DNA of 64,000 nt, taken from the NCBI RefSeq assembly GCF_004348895.1, contig NZ_RRZK01000023.1:1-64000 (forward strand), written 5' to 3'. Position 1 is the stretch's first letter; every line of letters starts with the position of its first letter. Positions 16,191-25,800 of the stretch are shown here, one piece after another. Origin of the DNA: Pseudomonas vancouverensis (lineage in GTDB: Bacteria; Pseudomonadota; Gammaproteobacteria; Pseudomonadales; Pseudomonadaceae). Position numbers and translations under genes: made by a program. Under the pieces are notes generated by a model that saw only the letters and a program-made list of their open reading frames with translations, ran no database searches and was not told where the DNA came from.

Positions 16191-17186
16191 TCAACGGTCG
16201 AGCAACTTCATCACTTCTTCCGGATAACGCAGGCCTGCCGTAGCGTTTGCCGGAAAGATCGCTTCCAGCGCGCGCAGCTCTTGCGGGCTTAATGTCACTT
16301 GTAGCGCCGCGATATTTTCCTCAAGGTATTTGCGCTGTTTGGTCCCGGGAATCGGGATCAGGTAATCACCCTGTGCCAGGACCCATGCCAGCGCCAGTTG
16401 GCCTGCGGTCACACCCTTTTGCGCAGCGAGGGCCTGGACCTGCTGCACCAATAACAGGTTTTTCGCGAAGTTTTCGCCCTGGAAACGCGGGCTGAAGCGA
16501 CGATAATCGTCTGCGGCAAAGTCTTCCGGACTTTTCAGTGCACCGGTGAGAAAACCACGCCCCAACGGGCTGTAGGGCACGAAAGCGATACCCAGGCGCT
16601 GGCATGTGGCCAGGCAGCCATTCTCTTCCTGATCGCGGCTCCATAACGAGTATTCACTCTGCAGCGCACTGATCGGATGCACCTTGTGAGCTCGCTCCAG
16701 CGTCGATGCGGAGGCTTCGCTCAAACCCAGGTAACGCACCTTGCCGGCGGTCACCAGTTCGGCCATGGCACCCACCGTTTCTTCGATGGCCACGTTGGGG
16801 TCGATGCGATGCTGGTAGTACAGGTCGAGGGTTTCAACGCCCAGGCGCTTGAGGCTACCGTCGATGGCCTGGCGGATGTACTCAGGCCTGCCGTTGACAC
16901 CGCGGGCGGTGGGGTTGGCCGGGTCGCGGACGATGCCGAACTTGCTGGCCAGGAACACCTGCTCGCGTTTGCCTGCAATCGCCTTGCCGATCAGTTCCTC
17001 ATTGGTATGCGGGCCGTACATATCGGCGGTGTCGAGCAGGTTGACGCCCAGCTCCAGTGCGCGGTGCAGGGTAGCCGTGGCTTCGCGGGTGTCGGTACCT
17101 GTGGTGTAGAAATCGGTCATGCCCATGCAGCCCAGGCCGATGGCGGACACTTGCGGGCCGTTCTTGCCCAGTTGACGTGTTTGCAT
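16191..17186 (-). CDS. Aldo/keto reductase
   Basis: NADPH-dependent aldo/keto reductase of 331 residues. The family residues are visible: Asp and Tyr of the catalytic tetrad in LLDTADMYGPHTNEE, Lys in FLASKFGIVRD and His in LDLYYQHRIDPN, with the cofactor segment near IPGTKQRKYLEEN. The start at 17186 has GGAG eight bases upstream; an in-frame start at 17219 lacks this. It is divergent from the LysR regulator at 17307, which is the usual arrangement of a LysR gene with its target. The substrate is unknown. Confidence 0.92.
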   Translation of the reverse strand: MQTRQLGKNGPQVSAIGLGCMGMTDFYTTGTDTREATATLHRALELGVNLLDTADMYGPHTNEELIGKAIAGKREQVFLASKFGIVRDPANPTARGVNGRPEYIRQAIDGSLKRLGVETLDLYYQHRIDPNVAIEETVGAMAELVTAGKVRYLGLSEASASTLERAHKVHPISALQSEYSLWSRDQEENGCLATCQRLGIAFVPYSPLGRGFLTGALKSPEDFAADDYRRFSPRFQGENFAKNLLLVQQVQALAAQKGVTAGQLALAWVLAQGDYLIPIPGTKQRKYLEENIAALQVTLSPQELRALEAIFPANATAGLRYPEEVMKLLDR

Positions 17187-17306
17187 GACAGCAGCTCCGT
17201 TGGCGAAATGAGGGACCATTGTTCACCTCGACAGAAACCAGATAAACCGGCTAAAACTGCTATCACTATTCGTGAAATCAAAATAATCAGGCGGTGCAAA
17301 CTCGTT

Positions 17307-18236
17307 ATGGACCGTTTCAATGCCATGCGCGTCTTTACTCGGATCGTCGAACTGGGTGGCTTTGCCAAGGCTGCCGACAGCCTGCAAATGCCCCGCGCCT
17401 CCGTGACTGTGCTTATCAAACAACTGGAAGCGCATTTGGGTGTGCAGCTGCTGCAACGCACCACGCGGCAGATCAGTCTGACCCTCGACGGTGCGGCCTA
17501 TTACCCGCGCTGTGTGCGTTTGCTGGCGGATCTGGAGGAGACCGAAGCGGTGTTCAGTGCCGCGCGAAACAACCCCAAGGGTTTGTTGCGGGTGGACATG
17601 CCGGCGGGCATCGGGCGCCTGATCGTGATTCCGGCGCTGCCGCAGTTTACGGCCCGGTATCCCTTGATCGAGCTGGAAATCGGCTTGAATGACCGGCCTG
17701 TCGACCTGATTCGCGAAGGCGTAGATTGTGTATTGCGCGGCGGCGCGTCGCTGGACGATTCGCTGGTGGCACGGCCGCTGGTGATGCTGGAGCAGGTGAC
17801 CTGCGCCAGTCCCGGCTATCTGCAACGATACGGCACTCCGTCAAGCGTTGCCGATCTGCAGGGGCATCTGGAGGTTGAGTACTTTTCCAGCGTCAGCGGA
17901 AAACGCTTCGGGCTGGAGTTTGTCGTTGATAACGAGATACGCGCAATTGATCTGCCTAAACAGGTGGCAGTAAACAGCGCTGATGGTTATCTGGCGGCGT
18001 GTGAGGCGGGTTACGGGCTGGTGCAGATGCCCTACTACCATGTTGCAAGGCAACTGGCAGAAGGGCGTTTGTGCGAGGTGTTGAGGGAAGTGCCGCCACC
18101 GGGGTTACCGCTGACGGCGCTGTATCCGCCGCACCGCCAGTTGTCTCGGCGGGTACGGGTGTTTGTCGATTGGCTGGTGGAGCTGTGTGCCCAGCCTAGT
18201 AATGATTTTGATAGAAAGGTTCAGGGTGCTGGATGA
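17307..18236 (+). CDS. LysR-family transcriptional regulator
   Basis: A 309-residue LysR regulator. The N-terminal winged helix is MDRFNAMRVFTRIVELGGFA with the HTH segment KAADSLQMPRASVTVLIKQL, followed by the substrate-binding domain starting near residue 90 (GLLRVDMPAG). It belongs to the large subgroup with MD-F--MRVF--V-E-GSF starts. The frame is open far upstream, overlapping the divergent reductase, but the HTH fixes the start at 17307. It lies 120 bases from the aldo/keto reductase start and probably regulates it. Confidence 0.9.
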   Translation: MDRFNAMRVFTRIVELGGFAKAADSLQMPRASVTVLIKQLEAHLGVQLLQRTTRQISLTLDGAAYYPRCVRLLADLEETEAVFSAARNNPKGLLRVDMPAGIGRLIVIPALPQFTARYPLIELEIGLNDRPVDLIREGVDCVLRGGASLDDSLVARPLVMLEQVTCASPGYLQRYGTPSSVADLQGHLEVEYFSSVSGKRFGLEFVVDNEIRAIDLPKQVAVNSADGYLAACEAGYGLVQMPYYHVARQLAEGRLCEVLREVPPPGLPLTALYPPHRQLSRRVRVFVDWLVELCAQPSNDFDRKVQGAG

Positions 18237-18239
18237 TGA

Positions 18240-18365
18240 TTATCGATGATAGTACCCATGGTCATCATAGTGATCGTGGTGCCAGCCTCCGTGGGGGTAA
18301 ACGATGCAACCGCTCAGGGTCAGGATGGCTAGCAGGGGAATCAGCAGTGTGATTCGACGCAACAT
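18240..18365 (-). CDS. Small histidine-rich lipoprotein, 41 residues
   Basis: A short gene recognised by reading the minus strand. The product begins MLRRITLLIPLLAILTLSGC, a complete lipoprotein signal with an LSGC lipobox. The mature part of 22 residues is rich in His, Asp and Tyr (WHHDHYDDHGYYHR at the end). AGGA lies 7 bases before the ATG. The mature peptide would be a lipid-anchored, potentially metal-binding stub. It starts 3 bases after the LysR stop on the opposite strand. Such short YH-rich lipoproteins are common in Pseudomonas annotations but uncharacterised. Confidence 0.75.
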   Translation of the reverse strand: MLRRITLLIPLLAILTLSGCIVYPHGGWHHDHYDDHGYYHR

Positions 18366-18521
18366 TTGGAAATCCTCATGGTTAACGCCGCTATGAAGCT
18401 AAAACTCTTCATCGGCTGTAACATGTGACCCCGCTTGTAGCCGCTTATCCCCGAAACAGGGTAGTGGCTTGGCATGCATTTCGATACAAACCGGATACAT
18501 TTCCAGCTTCAGGACCCCGCA

Positions 18522-18710
18522 ATGACACAGTCGCAACGTTTGAAATACTCGATTCTGATCGCCCTGTCGGTACTGGGGATCATGCTTGGCCTTTCCTGGT
18601 TGCAGAACACCGGCGTCATCAGCGAAAAGACGTTCCAGTACATCGCCATCGGCGTGGCGGTGGTCGTGGTCGTCATCAATGGCGTGATGCGGCGCAAGGT
18701 CAAGCCCTGA
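18522..18710 (+). CDS. Small two-helix membrane protein
   Basis: A 62-residue protein that starts MTQSQRLKYSILIALSVLGI. It contains two hydrophobic segments (about 10-26 and 38-56) separated by NTGVISEKTF and ends in a basic tail RRKVKP, so both ends should be cytoplasmic. AGGA lies 7 bases before the ATG at 18522. No family is recognised. It converges on the Fur-like gene, with 16 bases between stops. Confidence 0.65.
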   Translation: MTQSQRLKYSILIALSVLGIMLGLSWLQNTGVISEKTFQYIAIGVAVVVVVINGVMRRKVKP

Positions 18711-18726
18711 GGCCAGGGCGACCCGA

Positions 18727-19098
18727 TTACTCGATGTGGAGTATGGCGGCAGCCTGTGGATGCAGGCTGTAGCTCTTGTCCGGATTGAGGACGATCACGC
18801 CTTCGCTGCACAGGCGTTTGAGCACTTCGCGCACACTCAGGAAGGACAGGGGAATGTCCAGTTCCAGCAGGTGACTGTGCACCCCGCGCACCCCCAGGCT
18901 GCGGTCGCTTTCGGCGGCAGTCAGCAGGGCATCGATGACTTTCAGGCGAATCAGGCTGGTGCGCAGGCCGAAGCTCTTGAGCAGGACCCTGATCCGTTCG
19001 TTGCCGTGACGCTCGGTACGCGGCTCGAACACGCCGACTCCCATGGAAGTACCCTTTGGCGCAGTGCTACCGTCCGTTGGCAGGTGCGAGTTGAACAT
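18727..19098 (-). CDS. Fur-like winged-helix regulator, short form
   Basis: A 123-residue protein that resembles the N-terminal DNA-binding half of Fur-family proteins: LLKSFGLRTSLIRLKVIDALL, then GVRGVHSHLLE and a recognition-helix segment FLSVREVLKRLCSEGVIVL. The HHxH/HxxC-rich dimerisation and metal domain of true Fur/Zur/PerR is missing; the protein ends soon after the wing (SYSLHPQAAAILHIE). AGGAG lies 7 bases before the ATG at 19098. It lies next to pvdQ, an iron-regulated gene in other pseudomonads, but transcribes away from it. Whether it binds metal is doubtful. Confidence 0.7.
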   Translation of the reverse strand: MFNSHLPTDGSTAPKGTSMGVGVFEPRTERHGNERIRVLLKSFGLRTSLIRLKVIDALLTAAESDRSLGVRGVHSHLLELDIPLSFLSVREVLKRLCSEGVIVLNPDKSYSLHPQAAAILHIE

Positions 19099-19251
19099 GG
19101 CAAAACTCCTTTTCAGAGCCTGATCAGGAAAATGGGGCGCTCTTACATGACTAGACGTATGAGCCACGGAAATCATGAAGGCTCAAATGTAGAAATTTTG
19201 TCGGCAGCGTGTCAGGAACCTGTCAGCTGGCTGAAAATAACCTCGAAATCC

Positions 19252-19274
19252 TAAATTTTTGTTGCTTGCTTCGT
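19252..19274 (+). promoter_or_regulatory. Candidate PvdS-type (iron-starvation) promoter of pvdQ
   Basis: CTAAAT at 19251-19256 and CGT at 19272-19274 with 15 bases between TAAAT and CGT, 70 bases before the pvdQ start. The known iron-starvation box is TAAAT-N16/17-CGT, so this is one base short. Proposed from position and partial consensus only. Confidence 0.4.
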
Positions 19275-19344
19275 CCTTTCAGGGAGGCGCAGGGCGTGCG
19301 TATGCGTGTGGCTGTGACCATGGTTTTTTCGATCAGGAGCAAGC

Positions 19345-21690
19345 GTGATTATTTCCAGCCAGTTAACCAGGTTGAGCCTGGTGGTTTCGATGCTAGGGCT
19401 GACCCTTGCCGCGAACGCGCGCAGCGAACCTGTCCAGACCTCCGCCGATATCCGCCGCACCAGTTTTGGCGTACCGCATATTCGTGCCGAAAACGAACGG
19501 GGATTGGGATACGGCATCGGCTACGCCTACGCTCAGGACAATTTGTGCCTGCTAGCTAACGAAATCACCACCGTAAATGGCGAACGCTCACGCTACTTCG
19601 GGCCGGATCAGTTCACGGTCGAGGAGCGCGAGAATCTGGCCAGCGATGTCTTTTTCACCTGGCTGAATACCTCGCACGCAGTGGCTGATTTCTGGCGGAA
19701 GCAAACCCCGCAAGTGCGCGAGCTGATCGAGGGTTACGTAGCGGGCTATAACCGCTCACTGGCCGAACGGCGCCCACAGGGACTGCCTGCGCAATGTCAG
19801 GGCGAGTGGGTGCGTGACATCACCACGGCCGATCTGGTCAAACTGACCCGTCGGCTGTTGGTCGAAGGTGGCGTCGGGCAATTTGCCGAAGCGCTGGCCG
19901 GCGCCTCACCGCCTCGATCGGTCACACAGGGCGCCGAGGCACCCGCCACGTTCAAGGTCGCCGACGCGCGCCGGCAACGCTTTGCCCTGGACCGGGGCAG
20001 CAACGCCGTGGCAATCGGCAGCGACCGCTCTTTCAACGGTCGCGGCATGCTGCTGGCCAATCCCCATTTTCCCTGGGTCGGTGGCATGCGTTTCTATCAG
20101 ATGCACCTGACCATCCCCGGCCAGCTGGACGTGATGGGGGCGGCGCTGCCGGGGCTGCCCCTGATCAATATCGGTTTCAACCAGCACCTGGCCTGGACCC
20201 ACACCGTGGACTCGTCGAAGCACTTCACCCTGTACCGTCTGCAACTGGACCCCAGGGACTCGACGCGCTACTTGCTGGATGGCAAGTCATTGCCGCTGGA
20301 CAAACAGACGCTGACCGTCAACGTCAAACAGGCAGACGGGCAGGTTCGGGCCGTTACCCGCGAGATTTACAGTTCAAAATTCGGCCCGATTGTGCAATGG
20401 CCCGGCAAACTCGATTGGGATCATCAGTACGCCTACAGCCTGCGCGACGCGAACCTGGATAACGACCGTGTGCTGCAACAGTGGTATGCAATGAATCGCG
20501 CCAGCAATCTGAAGGACTTTCAGGCATCGGTTCAGCAGATCCAGGGGATTCCATGGGTCAACACACTCGCCGCCGACGATCAGGGGCAGACGCTGTACAT
20601 GAATCTCTCGGTGGTGCCCAACGTTAGTGCGGCGAAACTGACCGAGTGTACTGACCCACGCGTCGGCTATCAGATGATCATGCTTGATGGCAGCCGCAGC
20701 GTCTGTGCCTGGGACATCGATCCGCAGGCAGCGCAGCCAGGCATCGTCGCCTCGACCAACTTGCCGCAACTGTTGCGCAAGGACTTCGTTCAGCATTCCA
20801 ACGACTCTGCGTGGATGGCCAACCCGGCGCAGCCCCTGACCGGCTACTCGCCATTGATCAGCCAGGAAAAACAGCCATTGGGGTGGCGTTCGCGCTTTGC
20901 GCTGGATCGGCTTGGCGCCTTGATCCAGGCCGGTAAAATCGGGTCGATGGACCTGCAACACATGGTCATGGACGACCAGGTGTACCAGGCCGTTCAGGTG
21001 ATGCCTGATGTGCTGAAGTTCTGCGAAGCGCAGCAGGGGAACGACGCAGAAGCCCTGACGCCGGTGTGCTTCAGCCTGAAAAACTGGGACTGGCATGCGA
21101 ACCTGAACAGCGGTCTCGGATTTGTGCATTTCCAGAATGTCATGCAGGCGCTCGGGCAAATACCGCAGGCATGGCGAGTGGCCTTCGATCCGCAAGACCC
21201 GCTGCATACCCCGCGCGGGTTGGCCATTGAGCGTCCGGAGGTGGCGAAAACGTTGCGTGAGGCGCTGCTGGCTTCGATCGAGCAGGTGAAAACGGCAGGC
21301 CTCAAGCCGGACAGTCGTTGGGGTGATGTTCAGGTGGTCAGCAGTGGTGGGCAGCAGACGGCGATTCATGGTGGACCGGGAGAATTGGGGGTCTACAACG
21401 CCATTCAAAGCGTGCCGCGCTCCGACGGCAAGCGTGAGGTGGTCAGCGGTACCAGTTACTTGCAGATCGTGACCTTCGATGACAAGGGGCCACAGGCCAA
21501 GGGGCTGCTGGCGTTTTCGTTGTCCAGTGATCCGGCGTCGGCCTATTCACGGGACCAGACCGAGGCCTTTTCGAACAAGCAACTGAGCGTCCTGCCGTTT
21601 ACCGAGCAGCAGATCAGCGCCGATCCACACTATCAGGTACAGACGATCCGACAGCAGGATGAACACGCTGCAAGCGTCGCTGGTAAATGA
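19345..21690 (+). CDS. pvdQ: Acyl-homoserine lactone/pyoverdine acylase PvdQ
   Basis: Periplasmic N-terminal nucleophile hydrolase of 781 residues. In P. aeruginosa PvdQ removes the fatty-acid chain from the pyoverdine precursor and can also cleave long-chain acyl-homoserine lactones. Seen here: a signal peptide (about 1-25), an alpha chain, then ALDRGSNAVAIGSDRS, where Ser219 after Gly218 is the autocatalytic cleavage site and nucleophile. The beta chain contains LLANPHFPW, MRFYQMHLTIPG, GLPLINIGFNQHLAWTHTVD and FVQHSNDSAWMANP. These blocks align with PvdQ throughout, as does the length. The start is a GTG with AGGAG upstream. A partial iron-starvation box precedes it, and a shared terminator separates it from the convergent FecR-type gene. 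Confidence 0.92.
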   Translation: MIISSQLTRLSLVVSMLGLTLAANARSEPVQTSADIRRTSFGVPHIRAENERGLGYGIGYAYAQDNLCLLANEITTVNGERSRYFGPDQFTVEERENLASDVFFTWLNTSHAVADFWRKQTPQVRELIEGYVAGYNRSLAERRPQGLPAQCQGEWVRDITTADLVKLTRRLLVEGGVGQFAEALAGASPPRSVTQGAEAPATFKVADARRQRFALDRGSNAVAIGSDRSFNGRGMLLANPHFPWVGGMRFYQMHLTIPGQLDVMGAALPGLPLINIGFNQHLAWTHTVDSSKHFTLYRLQLDPRDSTRYLLDGKSLPLDKQTLTVNVKQADGQVRAVTREIYSSKFGPIVQWPGKLDWDHQYAYSLRDANLDNDRVLQQWYAMNRASNLKDFQASVQQIQGIPWVNTLAADDQGQTLYMNLSVVPNVSAAKLTECTDPRVGYQMIMLDGSRSVCAWDIDPQAAQPGIVASTNLPQLLRKDFVQHSNDSAWMANPAQPLTGYSPLISQEKQPLGWRSRFALDRLGALIQAGKIGSMDLQHMVMDDQVYQAVQVMPDVLKFCEAQQGNDAEALTPVCFSLKNWDWHANLNSGLGFVHFQNVMQALGQIPQAWRVAFDPQDPLHTPRGLAIERPEVAKTLREALLASIEQVKTAGLKPDSRWGDVQVVSSGGQQTAIHGGPGELGVYNAIQSVPRSDGKREVVSGTSYLQIVTFDDKGPQAKGLLAFSLSSDPASAYSRDQTEAFSNKQLSVLPFTEQQISADPHYQVQTIRQQDEHAASVAGK

Positions 21691-21715
21691 GTTGAAGGTG
21701 TTTTGATAGAAAAAG

Positions 21716-21745
21716 AAGGCCGCGCCCGTCAGGGGTAGCGGCCTT
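21716..21745. terminator. Bidirectional terminator between pvdQ and fecR-like gene
   Basis: Stem AAGGCCGC / GCGGCCTT (8 bp) around a 14-base loop, with T-runs on the + strand side (CCTTTT) and A-rich sequence on the left (AAAAGAA), so it can serve both convergent genes. It overlaps the region just before the FecR stop. Confidence 0.75.
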
Positions 21746-21746
21746 T

Positions 21747-22748
21747 TCAGGTTTTGGGGGACTTCTGCGGAATGGCGTTGACCACCAGGTCGCCGTCCTG
21801 ATTGCGGGTCAGGTACACCGGCAATACCCGCGGCAGGGATTTCACCAGGCCGTTGATCTCTTTGATGTTGTAGATCCCGCCGATGCGGATCGCGCCTGTG
21901 CTGTTGTCGGCGACCCTTAGCGGCTTGTCCAGATAACGATTGATCAGTGGCAGTGCCTCGTTGAGCGCGAGGTCATCGAGGACCAGTTTGCCCTGGCGCC
22001 AGGCCAGCGAACTGTCATTCTCATAGGTCTGGCTGATGCGCGGAATGAAGTCGCCATGGCCATAGCTGGCTTGCATGGCCGGGCCCAGACGCAGGCCGTC
22101 TCCCGTCAGGTCATCGTTACTGCTGACGAGCACCGAGCCCTCGATCAGGTTGACCTTGACCTGATCTTCGTACATCCAGACATTGAATTTGGTCCCGGTA
22201 ACCCGGATTCGACCTTCAGCAGCCTTGACCACGAATGGATGGCGTGTGTCATGGCTGACGCTGAAGAAGGCTTCGCCTTTTTTCAGGGTGACCTGGCGCT
22301 GATCCTTGTAGTTGCTGTAGGTCAGCTCAGTGCCCAGGTTCAGCTCCACCTGACTGCCATCCTTGAGCGTCACCGTACGGACATTATCGGTGGATTCGAA
22401 ATGCTGATAGGTGTTGGGCACCCAACCCAGCTGCCAGCCGCCGTAACCGGCCAATGGCACTGCCAGGGCACAGATTGCGGCGGCGACACCCCAGGTTCGC
22501 CAGGCGGATTGAACCTGCCGGCGAACCGGAGCGGCGACGGGCTCGGGACGCGGCAGGTCGCCGGCGACGTCCCAGATTTCCAGCATCGCTTCGTATTCAA
22601 ACGCGTGCAATGGATGCGCGTCACGCCACTGCTCGAACGCTTGCCGCTCTTGCTCGGTGCAGTCATGGGCGTGCAGACGCATACACCAATGCGCTGCGGC
22701 ATCGGTGATGGCGTCGTGTTCGGTTTCCGTGAGCGTGTGTTCGGTCAT
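21747..22748 (-). CDS. FecR-family transmembrane anti-sigma factor/sensor, possibly FpvR
   Basis: A 333-residue FecR-type protein. The N-terminal cytoplasmic sigma-binding domain (DUF4880) has AAHWCMRLHAHDCTEQERQA and W-D-HPLHAFEYEAML. One membrane segment lies at about 87-105. The FecR domain has VTLKDGSQVELNLGTELTY and ends in a secretin/TonB-short-N-like part (ALPLINRYLDKPLRVADN). Such proteins receive a signal from a TonB-dependent siderophore receptor and control an ECF sigma factor. Here neither an ECF sigma gene nor a receptor gene is adjacent. In P. aeruginosa fpvR and fpvI lie close to pvdQ, so FpvR is a reasonable guess. AGGA lies 7 bases before the ATG. Confidence 0.85.
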   Translation of the reverse strand: MTEHTLTETEHDAITDAAAHWCMRLHAHDCTEQERQAFEQWRDAHPLHAFEYEAMLEIWDVAGDLPRPEPVAAPVRRQVQSAWRTWGVAAAICALAVPLAGYGGWQLGWVPNTYQHFESTDNVRTVTLKDGSQVELNLGTELTYSNYKDQRQVTLKKGEAFFSVSHDTRHPFVVKAAEGRIRVTGTKFNVWMYEDQVKVNLIEGSVLVSSNDDLTGDGLRLGPAMQASYGHGDFIPRISQTYENDSSLAWRQGKLVLDDLALNEALPLINRYLDKPLRVADNSTGAIRIGGIYNIKEINGLVKSLPRVLPVYLTRNQDGDLVVNAIPQKSPKT

Positions 22749-22858
22749 TGACTGGTCCTGATTTCCCGCATTCTAACCTTCGAGGCAGCCGGCGAGAACA
22801 TCAGTCATGGCAATTAACCATCAACGTGTATTTTTTTTCTGTGCATTCATGGCCGCAA

Positions 22859-25800
22859 TCATGGGGTTGTGGTGTGTAAATGACGTCCAAGACGGGTGAT
22901 CAACCAGGCGACACTGTCGGCATTTGCCAGTTTTACATCGAGTCTGATCATTGGGTTCTTCTTGAAGGAAGTGCGTGCTCCGCTCAGGTTGTCTTCGCCA
23001 GTCAGGGACAAGACAAGTTTCGCCGCGGGGGAGTCGATCTCCGGCTCGATCCATGCGCCGGTATCCGGATCGTAATCCATGAACAACTCGGTATAAGGCG
23101 TCCTGATTGAAAGCGCGGTGTCCTGAAGTGCCTCCAATTCAGTTTTCAGGTCAGTGGCTATAGTGCTGGCTGTGCCAATCAAGTCGGGGAATGGTCTGCC
23201 GGAATCGAGATAGGCGATGTCCTCGGCGCCACAGGCAATGTGCGAAAGCTCATGGATGATTGTCGTCGCCCGTGCGTGGGTGCTGATGGGGAAGGCGCTG
23301 TCAGTGAGGTGCGGCCGATAGTAATCGAACCGCGGGGAGAAGAAGCGCTCAGCCAGATAAATCCTGCGCTGCAGGTCCTTGGGTACTGTGAAGGCGAAAG
23401 TGCCCAGCGGATCGTCAATCACTCTACCGACGGCAATACGGCTGGAATTGGTCTTGCGCAGTGTGGGTTCCAGCAGGGCTGTCAGCAGGTCGCCCACGAC
23501 TCTTTCAAGCTTCGCGACATGGGCGGGCAACACCTGCGGCAGGTCGGCAAAATCCATGATCAGCTGGTGCACGGGAGTGATGACGCCAGTGGATGTTTTC
23601 AGCAGTTGCAGGTTCTGAAAACTGTTCCAGGCATAGCTGGTTGCCAGATCGAGTGCTTCCTCGATTTTTCGCGCTTTTTGCGGATAAAGATGACGGATTC
23701 TGGGCATCCCGAGGGCATCGACGAACATGCCATCCCAAACCGTAAACAGAGTGTCGAGCCGTCTGAGCAAGCAGTAGCGGGCTGTCGGTGTGTCTTCGGC
23801 CAGATGCCATTGTGTTGATGTGTTCGCGGTTATCCTGGGGCCATGGCTATCGGCATCACCGATGCGCCACCAGATACCACGCTTGATGACTGGGTACACT
23901 TTGCCTTCAACCGCTGCGTAGCGTTTTTTGCCGGTTGAATGACTGTAGAGCCCCAAAGTCGAATCGTGTGTCAGTGAACGGAGTTCGACGTCGTGGCTTT
24001 CATGACGACTCAGGCTTGTGCGATCCGGGGCGGTGATGTGGATGTCTTGCCATTTTTCCCGGGTGTTCGCCGGGACTGGCGTGGGGAGGCCAGGCGATGA
24101 AGCAGATGTCAACGTCGGCGGCAACGATTGCCGAAGCGAAGCCAGTTGGGCAATGCCACTGATGAACGCCATGATTGCTGCCCGCCATTTGTGGGTTTGC
24201 AGGTCTTCGGCGGATTGCTTGATGTCTCGGTAACTGCGCCAGACCGTCAAGGGATAGGCAAGTTTGCCCATGAGAAACGAGTAGGCTGCGTGCAAGTCCT
24301 CACCCAGCACTTCTTTGATGGTTGCCCATTCGCTTTTCCTGCGAGGGTCGGACTGACAGCCGAGCAACCGACCCAATAGCGCGACGTTGTCATTGAACAA
24401 GTGCTTGAGCGCATTGCCCTGGATGGGTCGTGATACCAACGCAACGCTATCGGAGGCATCGGTAGTGGACTGCGTATCCCTGGCGACGCGGTTCTGCCGC
24501 AGGGCCATGCGATATTCCAGCATCACCCGCTCGGTAAACGGCAGGTTCATCAGTACCCAGTCCCACAACGATTCACGGGTCTTGAGCTCCGTCAGCAGCT
24601 GTTGTTCATCATCGTATTCCTTGAGCCCGTGCCGAGGGCTGTAGGGCGCAAGCAGGACCTGACCTGTAGAGCCGCTGGCGGAGGAACCAATCAGGTAGAC
24701 ACCAGGCACCTTGATGATCTCGCCACTTTTCGAGCCGGTGAACTCCAGCGGGCGAATGATGGCGCTGGCGCCCTCAAGGGTCGAACGAGCGATGCCGTCG
24801 GGCATGTCCATGATTTGCCGTACCAGGTCGAAGCCGGTTTCGCTCAACCGCTCCTGCAGTTTTTCCGAGTGGGCGAAGTGCATCAACTGCCAGGGTAATT
24901 GCCCGTAGAAACGCGTTCGGCGCGCAGCATTCGCGGGGGTGTCCGCCAAGGCCTCGTTGAGTTTTTTCTGCTGCTGCTCACCCAGTTTCAGATTTCGTAC
25001 CAGGCCTTTGACATAGCTTTGGTCCATTTTTTCGGGAATGACGTTGGTATTGAGCGACACCAGACTGAAATGGGCCTGATCCAGACCGTCCAGATGATTC
25101 AAGGCGAAGTCAGTCAGTGTCTGGCTGCTGGCCGCGGAGGTAGGGCCGGCGCTGATCTGGATTGAAACCTGATCAGGGTCAATGTCCAGGGCGTCCGTCT
25201 TCAGTTGTTGGGTGAGTGCCTGATGCGCCGTACGTGCCAGGGCGTCAATGCCGCTGAGGTAATCCTGATCATCTTTGACATGGTCGAGGTATTGCTCAAG
25301 CAGCTCCTTGTGCAGGCTCAGTTCTTTGATGGAAGTTTTGGCCAGCCATGCCGGGAGTTTTTGTTGGGTGGTAATGGCCAGCGCGATGTCGGTTGCGCGA
25401 CTCAATCCCGTTAGCGGCAAGCGCAGGGCTACCAGCTTCAAAAGATTGGCCAGGGGCGCCGGGGCGATTTTCGAGGCCAGTGCACGGGTCACGCTTACGC
25501 GGTCGAGAAGAACGTGGTTTTTTTGCACCTCGTCGATAAAGTGCCCGTCGATACGTTGCAGCGGCGCCAGGGCGTACGATCTGCCGGGCAGTCTTTCGCA
25601 TCGGCCCAGATTCTCCAGAAGGGTCAAGCGCTGCGCCGGGTCCTTGATTCGTTGGTTCAATTCAGTCAGCAACGGTGACAATGCATTGAAGACTTCATAG
25701 CCAAACGCAGGCGTCCATAAAATCGCCTTGCCAGAGTGCCGCGGGTCCAGGCCCCCGCGCTCGGTCACGACAAAACAGCTGGCCAATTTCAAGGCGGTAG

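Noticed and set aside
16677..17306. N-terminal extension of the LysR gene by about 210 codons
   Set aside because: The extension overlaps the aldo/keto reductase on the other strand; the helix-turn-helix begins right after the ATG at 17307.
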